Shown: in pieces, positions 7,793-15,935 of the stretch
Position numbering within the stretch: position 1 is the first letter of the stretch
Layout of the letters: each line of letters starts with the position of its first letter
DNA from: DASSKW01 sp035690065
Lineage (GTDB): Bacteria > Pseudomonadota > Gammaproteobacteria > Natronospirales > REEB76
Length of the DNA stretch: 47,755 bases
Direction of reading: 5' to 3'
Assembly: GCA_035690065.1 (NCBI GenBank)
Contig: DASSKW010000023.1
Coordinates: forward strand, 1 to 47,755
Position numbers and translations under genes: made by a program
The notes under the pieces: generated by a model
Told to the model about the DNA's origin: nothing
What the model saw: only the letters and a program-made list of their open reading frames with translations
Databases searched by the model: none

Positions 7793-7881
7793 CCCTTAAT
7801 GATACAAGAAGTCAGGCATGGCCACAGGTCATTGTTTTCATGGCCAGTTCCAGTTTCCAACAAACCCGCATATGCTTCTGT

Positions 7882-7976
7882 TGTTCTTCGAGTCCGATGG
7901 GATATGCGGGACCTCGTACAAGGATCGCGGTGGAAAATATCAGGGACAGAACGGCGTGACCTTGCCGAAGACTTGA
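7882..7976 (+). pseudogene. Duplicated 3' fragment of dcd
   Basis: Ninety-six bases (7882-7977) align without gaps to the end of dcd and its stop codon (5570-5665) with eight mismatches, 92% identity. Translated, it gives the last 31 or so residues of dCTP deaminase, with two Glu-to-Gly changes and one Lys-to-Asn change, ending in the same VTLPKT-stop. There is no start region, so it is a non-functional remnant. Similarity continues weakly past the stop (ctgcag..gagcg), up to the Shine-Dalgarno of the next gene. This suggests dcd originally sat directly upstream of that gene. Confidence 0.9.
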
Positions 7977-8011
7977 TTGTATTGGTCAGTATCTGCAGAG
8001 GAGCGTATGCC

Positions 8012-8479
8012 ATGAAGAAGGCCATACTGATCTCGATTCTGGTTGGCACGATATTCTCGGCGGGCGGGGTCGCCAGCGCCAGGGAGCCGTCGGTACAACA
8101 GCAGCTCCAACCGATCCTGAATGAAATGATGCTGGCGGCGAAGGCACACGACACGGATCGCTTCACGGCAGTCTATCTGCATCAGCCGGGCCTGGTATTC
8201 GTATTCGACGGCAAGGTGATCCACGGGTGGGACGAGTTGCGTGAGCAGCAGCTACAGTGGTGGCGGCATGGCAAGACCGACGTCGTCTACACTCAGAACA
8301 GGCCTGTCGAATTCACGCAACTCAGCCGGGAGGCTGTTGTGACAACCCAATCGATGAGTTCGCGCCGCAAGCTGCCGGATGGCAAGGTGAGCACAGGCAG
8401 TTTCGTGGTCACGGATGTCTGGCAGAAACTGCCGCAAGGCTGGCGCATCGTCTATGCCCACGAATCCTGGGCACACTGA
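8012..8479 (+). CDS. Secreted SnoaL/DUF4440-like protein
   Basis: A 155-residue protein with a Sec signal peptide (MKKAILISILVGTIFSAGG, cleavage near ASA-RE). An NTF2-like small alpha/beta domain follows: an N-terminal helix (QQLQPILNEMMLAAKAHDTD), FTAVYLHQPGLVFVFDGKV, and the typical end FVVTDVWQKLPQGWRIVYAH. Such domains bind or transform small ligands, and no specific reaction can be assigned. GAGGAG lies about 8 bases before ATG 8012. The frame is open further upstream (to 7799), but that part runs through the dcd remnant and is not expected to be translated. Confidence 0.8.
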   Translation: MKKAILISILVGTIFSAGGVASAREPSVQQQLQPILNEMMLAAKAHDTDRFTAVYLHQPGLVFVFDGKVIHGWDELREQQLQWWRHGKTDVVYTQNRPVEFTQLSREAVVTTQSMSSRRKLPDGKVSTGSFVVTDVWQKLPQGWRIVYAHESWAH

Positions 8480-8520
8480 TCCCGGTTGAAACTGCCAGAC
8501 GTCGCTACGCTCAGCTCAAC

Positions 8521-9261
8521 CTACTTTGAATTTGTGATATCGAACTTGATCTCTGTCATGGTCAAGGTGATGGTCGCCTTGCCAGGCTCGGTCTGCTCGA
8601 TCTGCGCCGGCAGATAATGAAGTTCAGGCACTAGCCAGAAGGTTGTGGTGCGTTTCTTCTTGGCATCTTTACGCGCCACTTTGACAGTCTGATAAGCCCA
8701 GTTCTGAGTCTTCAGCTTCTCGTCGGGTTCGCGTTCCATGCGATAACTGGTGATCTGGTTGTGATCCAGCACCCGATAAGCATCGGCGAGCCTGCCAGCG
8801 GCAAGGTCCAGTGACACAGCGAGTTGTGCCAGGGCGCGGTCGTGAATGCCAGGTTCAATCTTCAGTATTTTATGCCTTTTGCCATCATGACAATCGGCGA
8901 TCTGCCTGCTCCAATCGAACTGGATATGTTCGGCGTCATCATGGCTGTTGTTTGAATTCGTGTAATCGTAGCGCAATGACTCGGGCTTGCCATCTTCTAC
9001 CGTGAATTGACTGGATTCAGTGATGATGTCACTGAAGAACAACGCCGCCAAGCCGGTCGGCTGGGTGACGGATTTATAGCTGTAGCTACCGTCCGGATTG
9101 CGAATCAGGCTGAATTCCGCAACGCCGATCTGGAGATCGTTGCGGCTCACTGTATATGAAGCGTGATAAAGCGGGATCTGGACACTTTCGGCATGCGCGC
9201 TGCTGAATGCAAGTAGCAGGCAACCGGCAAACAGGATGATCCCGGGCGTCGTTCTGATCAT
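8521..9261 (-). CDS. DUF3108 periplasmic protein
   Basis: A 246-residue exported protein with a signal peptide (IILFAGCLLLAFSSAHA, then ESVQIPLYHASYTV). The body is beta-rich, with repeats of the kind seen in the DUF3108 family (AEFSLIRNPDGSYSY; TTTFWLVPELHYLPAQIEQ). The family is uncharacterised and often follows purN in xanthomonads. Its ATG shares an ATGA overlap with the purN stop, so it is translated with the purM-purN pair. A link between purine synthesis and this envelope protein is not obvious. It converges with the secreted NTF2-like gene across 41 bp. Confidence 0.88.
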   Translation of the reverse strand: MIRTTPGIILFAGCLLLAFSSAHAESVQIPLYHASYTVSRNDLQIGVAEFSLIRNPDGSYSYKSVTQPTGLAALFFSDIITESSQFTVEDGKPESLRYDYTNSNNSHDDAEHIQFDWSRQIADCHDGKRHKILKIEPGIHDRALAQLAVSLDLAAGRLADAYRVLDHNQITSYRMEREPDEKLKTQNWAYQTVKVARKDAKKKRTTTFWLVPELHYLPAQIEQTEPGKATITLTMTEIKFDITNSK

Positions 9262-9935
9262 GCTATCGCATCCTCATTCCATTCCAGGATTTTCGGCTGA
9301 CGCAAAGGCAAGCCATCGAATCGTACCCGTCCGGCTTCCAGTTTGACCCGGCCTGAGGCAAACCAGTTCAATACCTGAGGATACAACAGATGTTCACGGC
9401 TCTGCACCCGCGCCTTGAGCCGTTGTGCATCATCGCCCGGCAATACCGGTACCTGCGCTTGCGCGATGACCGGGCCGCCATCCAGCGCTTCAGTGACGAA
9501 ATGCACGCTGCAACCATGTTCGTGATCGCCCGCAGCCAATGCCCGTCGGTGCGTATCGAGGCCGGGATATTTTGGCAACAGCGACGGGTGGATATTCAGC
9601 AGTCGCCCGCGATAATGTTGCACGAAGTTATCGGTGAGGATGCGCATGAAACCGGCTAACACGATCAGCACCGGTTTATATTCATCTATGCATTGGATCA
9701 ATGCGGCATCGTAACGTTCACGGGTAGTGAAATCTTCGACTGGCAACGAGTGGGCAGGGATATCGGCGGCGCGGGCCCGCCGTAAACCGTGTGTTTCGGT
9801 ACGGCTGGAGATCACAGCGCGTACTTCGATCAGATGGTCGCGCTGTGATTGATCGAGGATAGCCTGCAGATTGCTGCCTTCACCGGAAATCAACACCATG
9901 ATGGGCAGCGGTGCGCTGACAGGCTGCGGAGACAT
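9258..9935 (-). CDS. purN: Phosphoribosylglycinamide formyltransferase (GART)
   Basis: Uses 10-formyl-THF to formylate GAR in step 3 of purine synthesis. The 225-residue protein shows the folate/GAR transformylase motifs: ISGEGSNLQAILD at the phosphate-binding N-terminus, the catalytic Asn and His in NIHPSLLPKYPG, and the catalytic Asp in LDGGPVIAQ. Start 9935 is set by a TGATG overlap with the purM stop; an open extension to 10124 runs inside purM and is spurious. Length is slightly above the usual 210-215. Confidence 0.97.
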   Translation of the reverse strand: MSPQPVSAPLPIMVLISGEGSNLQAILDQSQRDHLIEVRAVISSRTETHGLRRARAADIPAHSLPVEDFTTRERYDAALIQCIDEYKPVLIVLAGFMRILTDNFVQHYRGRLLNIHPSLLPKYPGLDTHRRALAAGDHEHGCSVHFVTEALDGGPVIAQAQVPVLPGDDAQRLKARVQSREHLLYPQVLNWFASGRVKLEAGRVRFDGLPLRQPKILEWNEDAIA

Positions 9936-10963
9936 CAGCGCAGCGTCACGCCTTCCGCATCTGGCGTGACTTCTCCTATACGCCAGGCTTGCTCGCCAGC
10001 AGCAATTAACAGAGCGAGGGTACGTTCCGCGTCGGCGGGTGCAACACACAGCGCCATGCCGATACCCATGTTGAAGGTACGATACATCTCGGTTTCGGCG
10101 ATGGCCCCCTCGGTCTGCAGCCAATCGAAGACTGCGGGATGTGGCCAGGCCTGTTTGTCGAGGGTGACGCCGAGTCCGGCCGGGATCACGCGCGGGATGT
10201 TGTCCAGCACGCCGCCGCCGGTGATATGCGCCAATGCATGTACCGGGACTTCTTTCATCAGCGCCAGCAGGTTCTTGACGTAGATGCGCGTGGGCGCGAG
10301 CAGCAGGTCGATGAGCGGTCTTCCATCAAGTTGTTGCCCGAACGATGCGCCGCTGACCGACAACACTTTGCGGATCAGCGAATAACCGTTGGAATGCGGA
10401 CCGGAGGAAGCGAGGCCGATGATGACATCGCCGGCTGCGACCTGACTGCCGTCGATGATTCGGCTTTTTTCCACCACGCCGACGGCGAAGCCGGCGAGAT
10501 CGTAATCCTCGCCCTGATACATGCCGGGCAATTCGGCCGTCTCGCCGCCGACCAGTGCGCAACCCGCGAGTTCGCAACCGCGCGCGATACCGGTGATGAC
10601 GCTCGCCGCGGTATCCACGTCGAGTTTGCCGCTGGCGTAGTAATCGAGGAAGAACAACGGTTCCGCGCCCGACACCACGATGTCGTTCACGCACATCGCG
10701 ACCAGGTCGATGCCGATGGTGTCGTGACGCCGGGAATCTATCGCTAGCCGGAGTTTGGTGCCGACCCCATCGGTACCGGAGACCAGCACCGGCTGCCGAT
10801 AGCCGGCCGGAATCTCCACCAGCGCACCGAAACCGCCGATGCCGCCGAGCACTTCGGTGCGCCGGGTCCGTTTTGCAGCAGGTTTGATGCGCTCGACCAG
10901 CGCATCGCCGGCGTCGATATCTACACCGGCATCGCGGTAGGAGAGTGATTTCCTTGATGTCAT
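9935..10963 (-). CDS. purM: Phosphoribosylformylglycinamidine cyclo-ligase (AIR synthetase)
   Basis: ATP-dependent ring closure of FGAM to AIR, step 5 of purine synthesis. The 342 residues begin MTSRKSLSYRDAGVDIDAGD, the standard opening of PurM. They include VSGTDGVGTKLRLA, CVNDIVVSGAEPLFFLDYYA, ALVGGETAELPGMY, SSGPHSNGYSLIRKV and AHITGGGVLDNIPRV. The frame stays open to 11230, but the family start is ATG 10963. It forms an operon with purN and the DUF3108 gene, and diverges from the DUF2066 gene across 131 bp. Confidence 0.98.
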   Translation of the reverse strand: MTSRKSLSYRDAGVDIDAGDALVERIKPAAKRTRRTEVLGGIGGFGALVEIPAGYRQPVLVSGTDGVGTKLRLAIDSRRHDTIGIDLVAMCVNDIVVSGAEPLFFLDYYASGKLDVDTAASVITGIARGCELAGCALVGGETAELPGMYQGEDYDLAGFAVGVVEKSRIIDGSQVAAGDVIIGLASSGPHSNGYSLIRKVLSVSGASFGQQLDGRPLIDLLLAPTRIYVKNLLALMKEVPVHALAHITGGGVLDNIPRVIPAGLGVTLDKQAWPHPAVFDWLQTEGAIAETEMYRTFNMGIGMALCVAPADAERTLALLIAAGEQAWRIGEVTPDAEGVTLR

Positions 10964-11094
10964 GCGGGGTTCCCGGACAGAATGCTGGTTTTTATGCAAA
11001 GACGGGTCGCTGGCAAGCGCCTCTAGCCTGTATATTCTACACGAGCCGGTGACGGGCCAGCCGCGCCGCTCCCGGATTCCCTGATGGAGGAACG

Positions 11095-12276
11095 ATGAGA
11101 AACATGCGTGCGTGGTCTGTCGGTTTGCTGGGTATGGTGTTGCTGCTGCTGGCGGCGGGTGCGCAGGGCGCGATCGTAAATGGTTTGTACGAAGCCAGCG
11201 TTCCGGTACCGGATCAGACTCCGGCGGCACGGAATATCGCCTTGCAGCAGGCGCTGGCCGCGGTGCTGGTCAAGGTCACCGGCGAGCGTACTGCCGGCAG
11301 GGCGCCGGCTCTGGCCGCGCTGACCAGCAATCCGAATCAGTTCCTTCAGCAATATCACTACGAACAGACTCAGGATGCCAACGGCAACGCGCCGGCCAGT
11401 GGCGTGACGTATTTCGATCTCACCCGCAACGGTGCCCTGGCGATCGCCGGTACCGGGCTGGTGTTGCATGCCAAGTTCGATCCGGACGCAGTGAATCAGG
11501 CGGTCAGTAATGCCAACGAACCGGTATGGGGTCGCGAACGTCCGGCTACTCTGGTCTGGCTGGCCTTGCAGGATGGCAATACGCGCACGATTCTGTCGGC
11601 CACCAGTAATCCCGCCGTGGCGCAGGCCATGAACGCGGCTGCTACTCAACGCGGCGTACCGCTGATCTTTCCCGCCATGGATGCACAGGATCGACAAGCT
11701 ATCGCGTTCACGGATATCTGGACCAACAACGCGACAGTCATCCAGCAGGCTTCTGCACGCTACCAACCGGATGCGATCCTGGTCGGTAACATCTATCTGG
11801 TTAGTGCGGGGCAATACGCGGTGCGCTGGCAGCTGACTTCCGGCGGTTCGGTGCAAGCCTGGAGTGGTGCGGCCGGCGATCTGGTCAGCATCACGACCGA
11901 AGGTCTGCAGACCGCGGCTGATGGGTATGCCAGGCAGTATGCGATCAGTGCCGGTGCGCAAGGTGTCGACGGTGTAACGGTACAAGTGGATGGCGTGAAC
12001 AGTGTGGATGCTTATGCACAGGTGCTGGCGTATCTCGATGCTCTGACGCCGGTTAAATCCGTACAGGTGAGTCAGGTGAAGGATGGTTCGGTATATTTCC
12101 GTATCGACACCCACGGCAGCGTCACGAATCTCGCGCAAGCCATCACGCTCGGCGATCTGCTGAAGCCGGTGCAACAATTCACACAGCCGACAGCACCGGC
12201 GGTACCCGTGGCTGGATCGATATCCGCGCCCGCCGTAGCTGCAACGCCAACTCTGCATTTCCAGTATGGGCAATGA
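11095..12276 (+). CDS. DUF2066 exported protein
   Basis: A 393-residue protein with a signal peptide (VGLLGMVLLLLAAGAQGA, then IVNGLYEASVPVPDQ). It has the conserved DUF2066 opening, in which the mature chain begins NGLYEA and runs into RNIALQQALAAVLVKVTG. The C-terminal third is low-complexity Pro/Ala. The biochemical role of the family is unknown. It regularly precedes a perM-like gene and hda opposite purM, exactly as here. GGAGGAAC sits ahead of the ATG as Shine-Dalgarno. A TATATT at 11031-11036 could be the -10 of its promoter, with no good -35. Confidence 0.9.
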   Translation: MRNMRAWSVGLLGMVLLLLAAGAQGAIVNGLYEASVPVPDQTPAARNIALQQALAAVLVKVTGERTAGRAPALAALTSNPNQFLQQYHYEQTQDANGNAPASGVTYFDLTRNGALAIAGTGLVLHAKFDPDAVNQAVSNANEPVWGRERPATLVWLALQDGNTRTILSATSNPAVAQAMNAAATQRGVPLIFPAMDAQDRQAIAFTDIWTNNATVIQQASARYQPDAILVGNIYLVSAGQYAVRWQLTSGGSVQAWSGAAGDLVSITTEGLQTAADGYARQYAISAGAQGVDGVTVQVDGVNSVDAYAQVLAYLDALTPVKSVQVSQVKDGSVYFRIDTHGSVTNLAQAITLGDLLKPVQQFTQPTAPAVPVAGSISAPAVAATPTLHFQYGQ

Positions 12277-12280
12277 CGCC

Positions 12281-13351
12281 ATGACCATCGTGCAGAAGAT
12301 ATGGATCGTGTTTGGCGCTGCGCTCGCCATCGCACTGATCTATATGTTGCGCCCGATCCTGACCCCGTTCATCGTCAGTGCGATCCTGGCTTATCTGGGT
12401 GATCCGCTGGTAGATCGACTGCAACGTCTCAGGTTATCACGCAGCATCGCCGTGCTGGTGGTTTTCAAGATCACGATCCTGGTGTTGTTGCTATTGCTGT
12501 TGCTGGTGTTACCGATGGTCACGCGGGAACTCGCCGCCTTGTTTGCGCACATGCCGGATGTGTTGATCTGGTTCCAGCAACAAGCCTTGCCATGGCTGAG
12601 CGCGCATTTGGGCATGGATGTGAACGTGCTGGCGCCCGGCAAACTGGCTGCACTCCTGAGCGATAATTTCGTCTCTGCAGGCAAGATTGCCGGCAATGCG
12701 CTGTTGTCCATATCACGCTCGGGCGGCGCCGTGTTTGCATTCTTCCTGAACCTGATCCTGATCCCGGTGGTGACGTTTTATCTGTTGCGTGACTGGGATG
12801 ATCTGGTCGCGCGTATTGCAGCCTTGTTGCCGCGCAACAAGCTGGAAACAGTAACGCGGCTGGCACGCGATTGCGACATCATGTTGGGCGCTTTCCTGCG
12901 TGGTCAGCTCTCGGTGATGGTCGGGCTTGCCATCATCTATACCTTGGGCCTGTGGCTGGTGGGGCTTGAAAATGCCGTTGCCATCGGTGTGATCGCGGGC
13001 CTGCTCAGTTTCGTGCCTTATCTCGGCGTCATCACTGGCATCACGCTGGCCTTGCTCTCGGCCTTGTTGCAAGCGAAGGGCTGGTGGCTGCCGCTTGAGG
13101 TGTTAGTGGTATTCAGTGTCGGCCAGTTGATGGAAAGTTTCGTGCTGACGCCCCGTCTGGTCGGTAAGCGTATCGGTTTGCATCCGGTGCTGGTGATCTT
13201 CGCGATCCTGGTCGGTGGCCAGTTGTTCGGTTTCGCCGGAGTGCTACTGGCGTTGCCGGTGGCAGCGGCAGGCACGGTGTTGGTGCGTCACGCGCACGCG
13301 CAATATCTGGGCAGCAAGCTGTATCAGGGCGCCGGAAACGATCAGCCATGA
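12281..13351 (+). CDS. AI-2E family (PerM-like) transporter
   Basis: A 356-residue polytopic membrane protein of the AI-2E/PerM family. It has an N-terminal pair of helices (ALAIALIYMLRPILTPFIVS), a large extracytoplasmic loop, and a C-terminal bundle with family motifs such as LNLILIPVVTFYLLRDWD, GLLSFVPYLGVITG and LTPRLVGKRIGLHPVLVIFA. Members move small molecules or ions, and no substrate can be given here. ATG 12281 is the natural family start; ATG 12266, overlapping the previous gene by 11 bp, is also in frame. Its stop overlaps the hda start by 4 bp. Confidence 0.9.
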   Translation: MTIVQKIWIVFGAALAIALIYMLRPILTPFIVSAILAYLGDPLVDRLQRLRLSRSIAVLVVFKITILVLLLLLLLVLPMVTRELAALFAHMPDVLIWFQQQALPWLSAHLGMDVNVLAPGKLAALLSDNFVSAGKIAGNALLSISRSGGAVFAFFLNLILIPVVTFYLLRDWDDLVARIAALLPRNKLETVTRLARDCDIMLGAFLRGQLSVMVGLAIIYTLGLWLVGLENAVAIGVIAGLLSFVPYLGVITGITLALLSALLQAKGWWLPLEVLVVFSVGQLMESFVLTPRLVGKRIGLHPVLVIFAILVGGQLFGFAGVLLALPVAAAGTVLVRHAHAQYLGSKLYQGAGNDQP

Positions 13352-14052
13352 ATGCCGGCACCGGTCAATTACCGCTGGCCATCCGGTTGGCGGATACGGC
13401 CACGTTCGGAAATTTCCACGCCGGCGCAAATCAGGCCGGGCTGGATGCGCTGCGCTTGCTGGCACAGCAGGGCGGCGAACGTGCTCTGTTCCTGTGGGGT
13501 GCGGACGGCAGCGGCAAATCCCATCTGCTGCAAGCCGCCTGCCATGCGGCATCGGCGAACGGGCGCCGCGCCATCTATCTGCCGATGTCGCAGGCGGTGA
13601 TGCTCGATCCCGAAGTCACCGAGAATCTGGAAAGTTGTGCGCTGGTCTGCGTGGACGATGTGCATCGCACCGCCGGCATCGAGCCCTGGCAGCATGCATT
13701 GTTCAGCCTGTTCAATGCCGTGGTCGAACAGGGCGGCAGTTTTGTCGCTACGGCGCGCTCGGCGCCGGGTGCCATTCCCCGTTTGCTTCCGGATCTGGCT
13801 TCACGGCTGGCGTGGGGGCCGGTATATCAGATAGGGGTATTGGATGATCCCGACAAGATCACGGTGCTGAAAGCGCGTGCTTCGCGGCGCGGATTCGATT
13901 TGCCGGACGAGACCGCGCAATTCCTGCTCAATCGTCTCAAGCGCGACATGCATACCTTGTGCGCGACGCTGGATGCGTTGGATACCGCCTCCCTGGTCGC
14001 GCAACGGCGCCTTACTCTGCCGTTCGTGAAATCATTACTGGATCGACATTAA
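13348..14052 (+). CDS. hda: DnaA regulatory inactivator Hda
   Basis: AAA+ protein that, with the DNA-loaded sliding clamp, stimulates ATP hydrolysis by DnaA and so prevents re-initiation. The 234 residues carry the N-terminal clamp-binding motif GQLPLAIRL, a DnaA-like core (FHAGANQAGLDAL, P-loop WGADGSGKSHLL) and the sensor region TARSAPGAIPRLLPDLASRL. Walker B reads LVCVDDVHR. The ATG forms an ATGA overlap with the transporter stop. Its stop codon shares the palindrome TTAA with the stop of the convergent DUF2069 gene. Confidence 0.96.
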   Translation: MNAGTGQLPLAIRLADTATFGNFHAGANQAGLDALRLLAQQGGERALFLWGADGSGKSHLLQAACHAASANGRRAIYLPMSQAVMLDPEVTENLESCALVCVDDVHRTAGIEPWQHALFSLFNAVVEQGGSFVATARSAPGAIPRLLPDLASRLAWGPVYQIGVLDDPDKITVLKARASRRGFDLPDETAQFLLNRLKRDMHTLCATLDALDTASLVAQRRLTLPFVKSLLDRH

Positions 14053-14402
14053 GATAACCGGCGTCGCGCGCGTAACGCACTACTTGCGGTGGCGAACAAC
14101 AAGATGCTCAGGAATATTTCGATAGTGCCGGCATAGGCGTGTATGGCGCCGGTCCAGGTGACCGTGATGCCTTGGGCGAGATAACCGAGCGACAGGAAGC
14201 CACACCAGGCGTAACCGCCTTTCCTGTCTCGCCATACAGGCCATGCGACGATTAATATCGGCAGCAAAGCCAGCGCCAGCCACAATACATGTTGAGCAGG
14301 GGTGGCAACTGTCAGTACACCAAGCCAGATTGCCAGCCACACGAATAATGCGCAGAGTACCGAGAGTACCGGAGCGCGCCCAGCGCGTAACAATTTCATC
14401 AT
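14049..14402 (-). CDS. DUF2069 small membrane protein
   Basis: A 117-residue protein with four hydrophobic helices and the DUF2069 pattern (WRDRKGGYAWCGFLSLGYLA; YAGTIEIFLSILLFATAS). No function is established for the family. It is the last gene of a three-gene minus-strand operon after arsC and wrbA. Its start overlaps the wrbA stop as ATGA, and it ends tail to tail with hda. Confidence 0.87.
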   Translation of the reverse strand: MMKLLRAGRAPVLSVLCALFVWLAIWLGVLTVATPAQHVLWLALALLPILIVAWPVWRDRKGGYAWCGFLSLGYLAQGITVTWTGAIHAYAGTIEIFLSILLFATASSALRARRRLS

Positions 14403-14998
14403 TGCCGGTCTTTCAATCGACGGGCAGTATCGGCAATGCGCGCGCCCAGTGCGTGACAGAGTTTCTTTTCCATGTCGGATAACGGACGGTCGCTGTTCAT
14501 GCCGGCGGCATGGCTCGGGCCATACGGGGTACCACCGCCGGAGGTCGCCATCAGTTCCTGTTCGGTGTAGGGAATCCCGACGATCAACATGCCATGATGT
14601 AACAGCGGCAGCATCATGGAGAGCAGGGTGGTTTCCTGACCGCCATGTAATGACGAAGTAGAGGTGAATACGCCGGCAGGTTTGCCGGCCAACACTCCCG
14701 ATAACCAGAGCTCGGCGCTGCCGTCGAAGAAATATTTGAGTGCTGCGGCCATGTTGCCGAAGCGGGTGGGGCTGCCGACGGCGAGGCCGTCACATTCACG
14801 GAGATCATCGAGCGTGGCGTACGGCGGGCCGGCAGCCGGGATGTCGTCTTCGACCGCTTCCGTTACCGTGGAAACTTTTGGCACCGTGCGCAAACGCGCC
14901 CGTGCGCCGCTACTTTCGATGCCGCGACAGACGTGGCGCGCCATCTCGGCCGTGGCCCCGTAGCGGCTGTAATACAACACCAGTATCTCGGCACTCAC
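14399..14998 (-). CDS. wrbA: WrbA-type NAD(P)H:quinone oxidoreductase
   Basis: Flavodoxin-like FMN enzyme reducing quinones by two electrons to avoid semiquinone radicals. The 199 residues show the FMN phosphate loop YYSRYGATAEMA, the ring-binding GSPTRFGNMAAALKYFFD and STSSLHGGQETT, and the late TPYGPSHAAG typical of WrbA. It starts with GTG, which forms a GTGA overlap with the arsC stop. Its stop overlaps the DUF2069 start. The coupling to arsC suggests a shared stress or detoxification role. Confidence 0.95.
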   Translation of the reverse strand: MSAEILVLYYSRYGATAEMARHVCRGIESSGARARLRTVPKVSTVTEAVEDDIPAAGPPYATLDDLRECDGLAVGSPTRFGNMAAALKYFFDGSAELWLSGVLAGKPAGVFTSTSSLHGGQETTLLSMMLPLLHHGMLIVGIPYTEQELMATSGGGTPYGPSHAAGMNSDRPLSDMEKKLCHALGARIADTARRLKDRQ

Positions 14999-15345
14999 AG
15001 GATTTCCAACACGGCTTCAGGTGGGCGGCCGATACGGGCCTTGTCAGCGGTGATAACGACGGGGCGCTGAATCAGAATTGGATAGCGATGCATCGCGGCG
15101 ATCAAGGCTTGTCGATCAAGCGAGGTATCGGCGAGCTTTTGCTCGTGATACGCCGACTCGTTGCTGCGCATCAACTCGCGCGGTTCCAGCCCGAGCAGGG
15201 CCAGGACGCGGGCGATTTCAGCTTCGGCAGGCGGGGTCTGGAGATATTCCAGAATCTCGGGTTCGATGTTGTGGCTCCGCAACAAATCCAGCGTTTCTCT
15301 GGATTTCGAGCAGCGGGCGTTGTGCCAGATTGTGACTTTTTTCAT
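14995..15345 (-). CDS. arsC: ArsC family (glutaredoxin-type) arsenate reductase
   Basis: A 116-residue thioredoxin-fold reductase. The active-site HNARCSKSRETL puts the catalytic cysteine at 12. Arg60, Arg94 and Arg107 coincide with the three anion-binding arginines of the plasmid R773 ArsC, which favours true arsenate reduction over the YffB/Spx-like relatives. Start 15345 (MKKVTIWHNA) was chosen from the family; the frame is open further up. No arsR, arsB or acr3 gene adjoins it, so this is a housekeeping-type arsC in an operon with wrbA. Confidence 0.93.
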   Translation of the reverse strand: MKKVTIWHNARCSKSRETLDLLRSHNIEPEILEYLQTPPAEAEIARVLALLGLEPRELMRSNESAYHEQKLADTSLDRQALIAAMHRYPILIQRPVVITADKARIGRPPEAVLEIL

Positions 15346-15475
15346 ACGCGGTATTCGCAACCAGGATGTCGGGGAAACGGCGCCACTATAGCGCAAGCGT
15401 GGCGCTTGACGGTTGTGGAAGGCGCTGTTAGCGTGCCAAGCGCTGTTGAAGCGCCAACATTGCCAGAATCGTCCA

Positions 15476-15784
15476 TTGCCAAACTCGTTGCTCAAATACT
15501 GCATCGTTATCCTGCTGCTGGCTCTATCGGCCTGTGCGGGCGCGCCCGTGCAGGAGATGAGCAATGCACGCCAGGCGGTAGCAGCAGCGGAGCAGGGTGG
15601 AGCGGCCAAGACTGCACCACGGCATCTGGAGCTTGCCAAGACCCTGTTGCAGGCAGCCCAGACCGCACTGGATCGTGCCGAGTATTCGACCGCGCGGGAA
15701 GATGCATTAAAGGCACGTCAGGAAGCGGTCAAAGCCCTGCGAATCACCCGGGGATTGGATAGTTCGGACACCTTTCCACCCTGA
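15476..15784 (+). CDS. DUF4398-type small lipoprotein
   Basis: A short lipoprotein with the lipobox LSAC at residues 17-20 (cysteine 20) after a hydrophobic stretch KYCIVILLLALSAC. A single helix-rich domain follows (NARQAVAAAEQGGAAKTAPR; EYSTAREDALKARQEAVKAL), like DUF4398 proteins. No ATG is available. TTG 15476 gives the most natural signal peptide (about 102 residues), but TTG 15488 or 15413 are possible. It lies upstream of the LysM lipoprotein, and similar pairs are often envelope-associated. The promoter is not clear. Confidence 0.72.
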   Translation: MPNSLLKYCIVILLLALSACAGAPVQEMSNARQAVAAAEQGGAAKTAPRHLELAKTLLQAAQTALDRAEYSTAREDALKARQEAVKALRITRGLDSSDTFPP

Positions 15785-15823
15785 AATTCCCGTGTTTTCC
15801 TTATGTTAAGGCGTATAGTTTGC

Positions 15824-15851
15824 TTGACACCGCAGCTGGGGTGGGGCTAAT
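15824..15851 (+). promoter_or_regulatory. Sigma70-like promoter for the LysM lipoprotein
   Basis: A perfect TTGACA (15824-15829), a 16-bp spacer and GCTAAT (15846-15851, four of six consensus bases) lie about 85 bp before the start codon. The message would have a leader of about 78 nt. A perfect -35 is rare in this window and suggests strong expression. Prediction from consensus only. Confidence 0.55.
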
Positions 15852-15935
15852 CTGTCTTTCACTTTTTTGCCCCAGTCGACCGGCGCGGCCTGATTTCCGT
15901 TGCCAGAATAACAACTTGAGGTTGGAGACCTACCC

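Noticed and set aside
7799..8011. An N-terminal extension of the secreted NTF2-like protein.
   Set aside because: It would read through the dcd remnant and bury the signal peptide; ATG 8012 has a good ribosome-binding site.
9936..10124. An N-terminal extension of PurN.
   Set aside because: It overlaps purM in another frame; the TGATG junction and family start favour 9935.
11023..12330. A 435-codon open frame on the minus strand opposite the DUF2066 gene.
   Set aside because: Low-complexity His/Arg/Gln-rich translation typical of an antisense shadow; no ribosome-binding site or domain.
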